From: CAKMMH01 sp927798255
Lineage (GTDB): Bacteria; Bdellovibrionota_C; UBA2361; CAKMMH01
Length of the DNA: 54,010 bases
Direction of reading: 5' to 3'
Assembly: GCA_034180415.1 (NCBI GenBank)
Contig: JAXFOK010000024.1
Span: 1-54,010 of the forward strand
Of this stretch, positions 49,779-54,010 are shown piece by piece (the stretch's first letter is position 1; each line of letters opens with the position of its first letter). A model generated the notes under the pieces. It made no database searches, was not told the origin of the DNA, and saw only the letters and a program-made list of their open reading frames with translations. The position numbers were made by a program, and so were the translations under genes.

Positions 49779-51251
49779 TTATTTTTTCAATTCTTCTTCT
49801 CTTTTCTTTGTATTTTCCCTTGTACGTTCTAGCATTACTCTAAGTGATGGTAGTGATGAGAATTCAAAATAATACTGATAAGCAAAAAGCCCTTTTAGAA
49901 GCTTAACTCCAATATTCCAAAGACCTGAAATAATACCAACTAAAATTTTGCTTTTAAATACTAGCTTCCAAGGAACTGAAATACTTTCAAGCTTTTCAAT
50001 TTTGCATGAATGATATTCTAAAAGCCTTTTAAGTGAGCTATATGTAAATAATCTTTTATGACGAAAATCAAGAATTCCTCTTACACCATAATTAAATGCA
50101 CCAAATAGATGCATAATTCTTGTAAAAATAAAAGCAACATTTGCAATAACTCCATAGCATTTACTCTCTCCTGTTCTTTTTCCTTCTCTTAAATCAATAA
50201 GCAATTTTTCAATATCTGAAACACATTCAAAACTATCTATAAAAAATACTGCTTCGTATTTTTCATCACTTGTATTAAATATACCATGATCAAAATCAGG
50301 TTCTACGACATCAATATTAAAATTTTCTTTTTCTAAATATTCTCTTACCTGATATTCTTTTTTATCAATTATAACAAGTGATTTTCCTTTTGTTTCTCTT
50401 AATTTATCAATTAATCTTTTTACTGACGTATCAAATGTAACCCTACTTGGTTTCTTTTTATATCTATCTTCTAAGTAATAACATGGATGATAAAAAATTC
50501 CCCAATCTTGAACCTTAAATAACATACAAGCAATTAAAATTTTTCTTGCGTACTTAAGACCGTCAACATTACATTCTTCATCACCATAATATGTAGGAAT
50601 TGGAATTTCTTTTATTCTTAATCCTTGTCCTACAAGTTGAATAATAATTTGCGTATCAAAATCATAATAATTTGAACTATACTGAAACGGCATCTTTTTA
50701 AGCGCGTTTACTGAATACAATCTAAATCCTGAATGCCACTCAGTAAGAGAACTACCAAGCATCGAGTTTTCAATTTTTGTTAAAATTTTATTTCCTAAAA
50801 ATTTATATTTTGGCATACCGCCTTTTAACGCACCTTTAGGGTCCATCATCCTTGAACCAAATACTGCATCTACTTCACCATCAACAAGAGGTTTAATAAG
50901 TGTAGGAATCATCTCTGGCGCATATTGCCCGTCACCATGTAAAAGTACAACATGATCAAAATTATTTTCTATTGCATATTCATAACCAATTTTTTGATTA
51001 CCGCCAAATTGCTGATTTACTGGATTAGCAAGAAGTGTGGTTTTAAATTTAGTATATGTTTTTAAGAACTCGTATCCCGCTTCAAAAGTTTTATCTTTTG
51101 ATGCATCATCAATAATTAAAATTTCAAAATCTACATTTGGATAATCAGTATGAAGAGATTCAGGAATTCTATCTAAAACTTTTCCTAGTAATTTCTCATG
51201 ATTGTAACTAATTATAAAAATTAAAACCTTAATCTTCTTTAGGTTATCCAT
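49779..51251 (-). CDS. GT2 glycosyltransferase with C-terminal methyltransferase-like region
   Basis: The 490 residues start with a GT-A domain of the dolichyl-phosphate-mannose synthase type: IIDDASKDKT, NQQFGGNQKIGYEYAI, VLLHGDGQYAPEMI (metal-binding acidic motif) and WHSGFRLYSVNAL. The second part (about 265-440) has KSLVIIDKKEYQVREYLEKE and a later EAVFFIDSFECV, like a worn class I methyltransferase fold, without a clear SAM loop. It likely acts on a lipid-linked sugar or surface glycan at the inner membrane. It is a single gene with no glycan cluster around. Confidence 0.85.
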   Translation of the reverse strand: MDNLKKIKVLIFIISYNHEKLLGKVLDRIPESLHTDYPNVDFEILIIDDASKDKTFEAGYEFLKTYTKFKTTLLANPVNQQFGGNQKIGYEYAIENNFDHVVLLHGDGQYAPEMIPTLIKPLVDGEVDAVFGSRMMDPKGALKGGMPKYKFLGNKILTKIENSMLGSSLTEWHSGFRLYSVNALKKMPFQYSSNYYDFDTQIIIQLVGQGLRIKEIPIPTYYGDEECNVDGLKYARKILIACMLFKVQDWGIFYHPCYYLEDRYKKKPSRVTFDTSVKRLIDKLRETKGKSLVIIDKKEYQVREYLEKENFNIDVVEPDFDHGIFNTSDEKYEAVFFIDSFECVSDIEKLLIDLREGKRTGESKCYGVIANVAFIFTRIMHLFGAFNYGVRGILDFRHKRLFTYSSLKRLLEYHSCKIEKLESISVPWKLVFKSKILVGIISGLWNIGVKLLKGLFAYQYYFEFSSLPSLRVMLERTRENTKKREEELKK

Positions 51252-51300
51252 GCCAACCTCAAAATTTTAAAATAAATTTAACTATTTTATATATAACAAT

Positions 51301-51364
51301 TAAAAAGCCCTTAAAAAGAAAATGAGGTTTTTTATAACCATTAACTCTCTTTTAAGGGCTTTTC
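51301..51364 (-). terminator. Terminator after the rubrerythrin gene
   Basis: AAAAGCCCTTAAAA and TTTTAAGGGCTTTT form a 14-bp stem around an AT-rich loop, flanked by A and T on both sides. It ends the rubrerythrin transcript just before the glycosyltransferase gene. Confidence 0.8.
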
Positions 51365-51381
51365 TTAAAAAATAAAAACTA

Positions 51382-51960
51382 CTACCAGTTTTCTTTTAAT
51401 ACTTCAAAATGTGCTTGTGGATGTAAACAAGCAGGACAAGTGTTTGGTGCAGCATCTCCCTCATGAACATATCCACAATTTAAGCATCTCCAATAAACTT
51501 TTCCATCTTTTTTAAATACAGTGCCATTTTTAATATTTTCTGCAAGCGCTCTGTATCTTTTTTCATGTTGCTTTTCAGCAACTATAATTGCCTTATACAT
51601 TGCAGCAATTTCTGGGAACCCTTCATCCTCTGCAGTTTTTGCAAAACATGGATAAGCTTCTTCCCATTCTTCTTTTTCACCACTTGCTGCAGCTTCTAAG
51701 TTTGCTAATGTATCCCCTATTTTTCCTGCAGGATAAGAAGCTGTGATTTCTACGCATCCTCCTTCTAAAAATTTGAACATTCTTTTTGCGTGTTCACTTT
51801 CTTGATTTGCAGTTTCTTCAAAAATTTCACTTATTTGTCTATAGCCTTCTTTTTTGGCAACAGAAGCAAAGAAAGTATATCTATTTCTTGCTTGAGATTC
51901 ACCTGCAAAAGATGTAAGTAAATTTTTCTCGGTTTGAGTTCCTTTTAATGATTTTTCCAT
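51382..51960 (-). CDS. rbr: Rubrerythrin
   Basis: Rubrerythrin reduces hydrogen peroxide in the cytoplasm of anaerobes and microaerobes through a diiron site and a rubredoxin-type iron. The 192 residues have the ferritin-like four-helix part, with AGESQARNRYTFFASVAKKEGY, ETANQESEHAKRMF and VAEKQHEKRY giving the Glu and His ligands. The C-terminal domain has WRCLNCGYVH and NTCPACLHPQAHF. Length is typical. It suggests life with little oxygen. Single-gene unit. Confidence 0.96.
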   Translation of the reverse strand: MEKSLKGTQTEKNLLTSFAGESQARNRYTFFASVAKKEGYRQISEIFEETANQESEHAKRMFKFLEGGCVEITASYPAGKIGDTLANLEAAASGEKEEWEEAYPCFAKTAEDEGFPEIAAMYKAIIVAEKQHEKRYRALAENIKNGTVFKKDGKVYWRCLNCGYVHEGDAAPNTCPACLHPQAHFEVLKENW

Positions 51961-52013
51961 ATATAAAATTCCTTTATTTAATTTTTTACTACTCTAAAAA
52001 ACTTGAAAATAGG

Positions 52014-52682
52014 TTAACATAAAACCAACTTTTCCGCAATGACCAACCTATTTTGAGTGGTTATTAAAAGCTTTGATTTATCAATATTTTTAATAAAATC
52101 TTTATCCTTATTTATATCCTCCTCACTTTTTAAAAAAAGCATTTTTCCATTTTTCTTTAAGAAAGGCATAGCATAATTTATAAGCGCATCTAAGCTTGCA
52201 AGTGCACGGGCAGTAACTTTTGAAAAACTTTCAAACTTTATTTTTTGATAATCTTGTATTGTACTATGAACCACGTCAACATCATCTAATTTAAGTTTTT
52301 TAATAATATAATTTAAAAAATCGATTCTTTTTAGTGATGAATCAAGAAGTGTTATTTTTAAGTTAGGAAATGCTATTTTTAAAGGAAGTCCTGGGAACCC
52401 AGCACCAGTTCCCATATCTAAGACAACGTCATCTTCATTAAAAGTTTCTTGTTTTAAAATAGATAGCGAATCAAGAAAATGTCGAGTTTCAACCTCTTCT
52501 TTTTTAACTCTTGTAAGATTAATTTTTTCATTCCATCTATACAAATCTTTAGCATAAGTATCAAAAAGTAAAACTTTACTTTCAATATCATCTATCTCTA
52601 ACTCTTTTAAAAATTCAACAAGATTACTAATTTGCGAAGTTTTTAAAAATAAATCATCTCTGTTTAAACTAGTGCTTATCAT
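52014..52682 (-). CDS. rsmG: 16S rRNA m7G527 methyltransferase
   Basis: RsmG (GidB) methylates N7 of G527 in the 530 loop. The 222 residues show LYRWNEKINLTRVKKEEVETRHFLDSL, the SAM motif VVLDMGTGAGFPGLPLKIAFP and SKVTARALASLDALI. Length is normal. The usual neighbour mnmG (gidA) is absent. It is divergent from the plus-strand gene at 52,830. Confidence 0.96.
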   Translation of the reverse strand: MISTSLNRDDLFLKTSQISNLVEFLKELEIDDIESKVLLFDTYAKDLYRWNEKINLTRVKKEEVETRHFLDSLSILKQETFNEDDVVLDMGTGAGFPGLPLKIAFPNLKITLLDSSLKRIDFLNYIIKKLKLDDVDVVHSTIQDYQKIKFESFSKVTARALASLDALINYAMPFLKKNGKMLFLKSEEDINKDKDFIKNIDKSKLLITTQNRLVIAEKLVLC

Positions 52683-52829
52683 ATTTTCTTCTTTAAATTC
52701 TTAGGATATGAACATTATAAAAAATTGACAAAAATTTTCAATCTTATACACTAATCGAACACTTTTTGAAAGCTTCTTTGAGGCTTACAAAACAGAGGCT
52801 AAAAATTCCTTAACACGAAAGGGAAAAAT

Positions 52830-53351
52830 ATGGGAGATTATTCTTTCATTTATGCGGAGTTACACTTAAACAAAACGTGTGGCTTTTTTAATAAAGATAT
52901 TGCATCTTCGTTAAACGAATGGGAGCTTGCTATTTCACAAGCCCGAAAAAAGATTGAAAAATCTTATGAGGACTTTACATATTTTATGGACCTTCAATAT
53001 GAAGGATACGATCATGAAAACATTAAAAAGGCCTACGATTGGTTGACAAGGTTTGTAAAAAGTAGCGACGATATGGAAGATGAAATTTACATTGGAAACA
53101 CAATTGTCGCTGTCGATGATGTGTTAAGAGATAAAATCGTTTACCTTTCTATCACCCCTATGGGATTCTATGCCACTCTAGAAGAACTCGGTGAAAACTT
53201 AGCAAACTTCATTTCTCTAAAAATGAGGAGGAATAAATGGGCAACTATCTTTCAAACAATGATTTTGGAAGCCATGGAACAAGAGGTGATTATTGAGGCT
53301 ATTAAAGCTACAAACCGTAATCTCGGCTTCGAATCTAAAATCGGTTTTTAA
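52830..53351 (+). CDS. Unknown soluble helical protein (accessory)
   Basis: A 173-residue protein with a clear ribosome-binding site (AAAGGGAAAAAT) before ATG. It is soluble, mixed helical, with an acidic central helix (FVKSSDDMEDEIYIGNT) and a C-terminal helix pair (FQTMILEAMEQEVIIEAIKA). No signal, membrane segment or known motif was seen. It lies alone, divergent from rsmG, and ends near a shared hairpin. Its codon bias is intermediate between the core and the GC-rich accessory genes. Confidence 0.6.
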   Translation: MGDYSFIYAELHLNKTCGFFNKDIASSLNEWELAISQARKKIEKSYEDFTYFMDLQYEGYDHENIKKAYDWLTRFVKSSDDMEDEIYIGNTIVAVDDVLRDKIVYLSITPMGFYATLEELGENLANFISLKMRRNKWATIFQTMILEAMEQEVIIEAIKATNRNLGFESKIGF

Positions 53352-53374
53352 CAAGGTTTCCGTTTCTTAATATT

Positions 53375-53409
53375 CAAGGGGACAAATGTAGAAATACATT
53401 TTTCCCAAT
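53375..53409. terminator. Bidirectional terminator between convergent genes
   Basis: GGGGACAAATGTA and TACATTTTTCCC pair with one mismatch around GAAA. It lies 24 bp after the plus-strand stop and directly at the end of the minus-strand acyltransferase gene. Confidence 0.65.
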
Positions 53410-54010
53410 TTATTTTAAATATTTGATTATCTTTGCGGGGCATCCTGCTACAACAACATTTTCAGGAACATCTTTATTTACAAATGAGTGAGCTCCGACA
53501 ACAGAATTATTTCCAATTTTTACACCATCTAAAATTGTAACCCTAGCACCTATCCAACAATTTTCCCCTATTTCTACTCCCCCCTTAATATCCATTTTAT
53601 CTTCTATTCTAGATTTTCCTTTTTCTTGTATTAAGGTATGATTTCCAGGTCCTATATAAGAATATGCAGAAATAAGTGTGCTTTTTCCAATATAGATCTT
53701 ACTTTGAGTAGCAATACGGCAATTTGAACTTATATTTACTCCATCTTCTAGCGTAATATTTCCATTTTTAGGAATAACCATTGTGCCTTTTCCAAGAAGT
53801 ACCGCAGTGCCTATATTAATATTAGCGCTTTTACCTCTTGCGTCTAAAAGTACATCATTTTCTATTAGCGCTTTATTTCCGATACTTATTTTTGATGGAT
53901 TTCTGATTTCTACATTTTTTCCAAAATATGGACGTTTACCTAGCTTCTTTAAGAATATTTTGTAAACAAACATTCTTAAAGCTATACCAAAAATACTAGG
54001 AACAAGATTG
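53410..54010 (-). CDS. Hexapeptide-repeat acyltransferase (partial, continues past the window)
   Basis: The protein is a left-handed beta-helix O-acetyltransferase of the WcaF/maltose acetyltransferase type. Repeats are visible as IGNKALIENDVLLDARGKSA, then VNISSNCRIATQSKIYIG, IGENCWIGARVTILDGVKIG and NSVVGAHSFVNKDVPENVVV, ending AGCPAKIIKYL. The GxWIGxxVxIL and VVAGxPAK forms are diagnostic. The frame stays open above ATG 53973 to the window edge as LVPSIFGIALRMFVYKIFLK, which looks like the true N-terminal helix of such enzymes. The gene therefore starts outside the window. It probably decorates a surface glycan. Confidence 0.85.
   Translation of the reverse strand, partial: NLVPSIFGIALRMFVYKIFLKKLGKRPYFGKNVEIRNPSKISIGNKALIENDVLLDARGKSANINIGTAVLLGKGTMVIPKNGNITLEDGVNISSNCRIATQSKIYIGKSTLISAYSYIGPGNHTLIQEKGKSRIEDKMDIKGGVEIGENCWIGARVTILDGVKIGNNSVVGAHSFVNKDVPENVVVAGCPAKIIKYLK

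Noticed and set aside
1..54010. CRISPR arrays, complete prophage or integron
   Set aside because: No regularly spaced direct repeats, no integrase or phage structural genes and no cas genes were seen. The only tandem repeat (188-246) has no spacers.

Overview
The window is very AT-rich DNA from a flagellated, diderm (Gram-negative type) bacterium. The outer membrane is implied by an LptE-like lipoprotein with a lipobox. Flagella are implied by flgK, flgL, flagellin and fliS. Meso-diaminopimelate peptidoglycan is suggested by the DNPR motif in MurE. The ribosomal order rpmJ-rpsM-rpsK-rpsD-rpoA-rplQ, the GldG/DUF4340 exporter and the flagellar promoter types fit a delta-proteobacterium-like or other deep diderm lineage. 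The phylum cannot be fixed from this sequence alone. No rRNA genes are present. There are two tRNAs, Lys(CTT) and Cys(GCA).

Layout. 1-2.2 kb: the end of a membrane protein, a short tandem repeat, tRNA-Lys, a PH-domain membrane protein and an anchored solute-binding protein. 2.2-5 kb: flgK-flgL behind a sigma54-type promoter. 5-5.8 kb: a decayed transposase beside a GC-richer accessory patch. 5.9-9.5 kb: a methyltransferase, rsmA and tsaD. 9.6-10.6 kb: two convergent free-standing accessory genes. 10.8-14 kb: flagellin with a sigma28-type -10 element, then four overlapping pseudopilin-like genes. 14-18.7 kb: ispH, a LamG-type protein, rplI, rpsF, pth and rplY. 18.7-20.7 kb: an accessory gene, a candidate structured RNA and a long palindrome. 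20.7-26 kb: tlyA, lptE and the ribosomal protein/rpoA cluster, split by a hairpin-rich gap. 26.3-31.8 kb: glgB, a KefB-type antiporter and mltG. 31.8-33.5 kb: a second candidate structured RNA and a broken gene. 33.6-39.1 kb: fliS and an ABC exporter of GldG type. 39.2-47 kb: a division and wall cluster, mraZ-rsmH-ftsL-ftsI-murE-mraY-ftsW, preceded by three MraZ boxes. 47.2-54 kb: small accessory genes around tRNA-Cys, a glycosyltransferase, rubrerythrin, rsmG, an unknown protein and a hexapeptide acyltransferase that runs off the end.

Two layers can be separated. The first is an AT-biased core arranged in short operons. The second is a scattered set of small, unrecognised genes. Several are visibly richer in G+C and in codons such as TCG, ATC and GAC, and most stand alone with their own ribosome-binding site and intrinsic terminator.

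Between genes there are several families of dispersed repeats. One is a palindromic family that sits directly after the stop codons of three unrelated genes and can be read as D-x-x-(S/D)-x-(A/S)-(S/T)-LFE. Another is a palindromic repeat of about 72 bp. A third is a set of degenerate CAGGTTTCAGG/GATAGCAGATT-type stretches.

The least explained items are the two candidate structured RNAs at about 19.95-20.35 kb and 32.2-32.5 kb. Each is closed by a long stem, and both end in the same 15-nt string.
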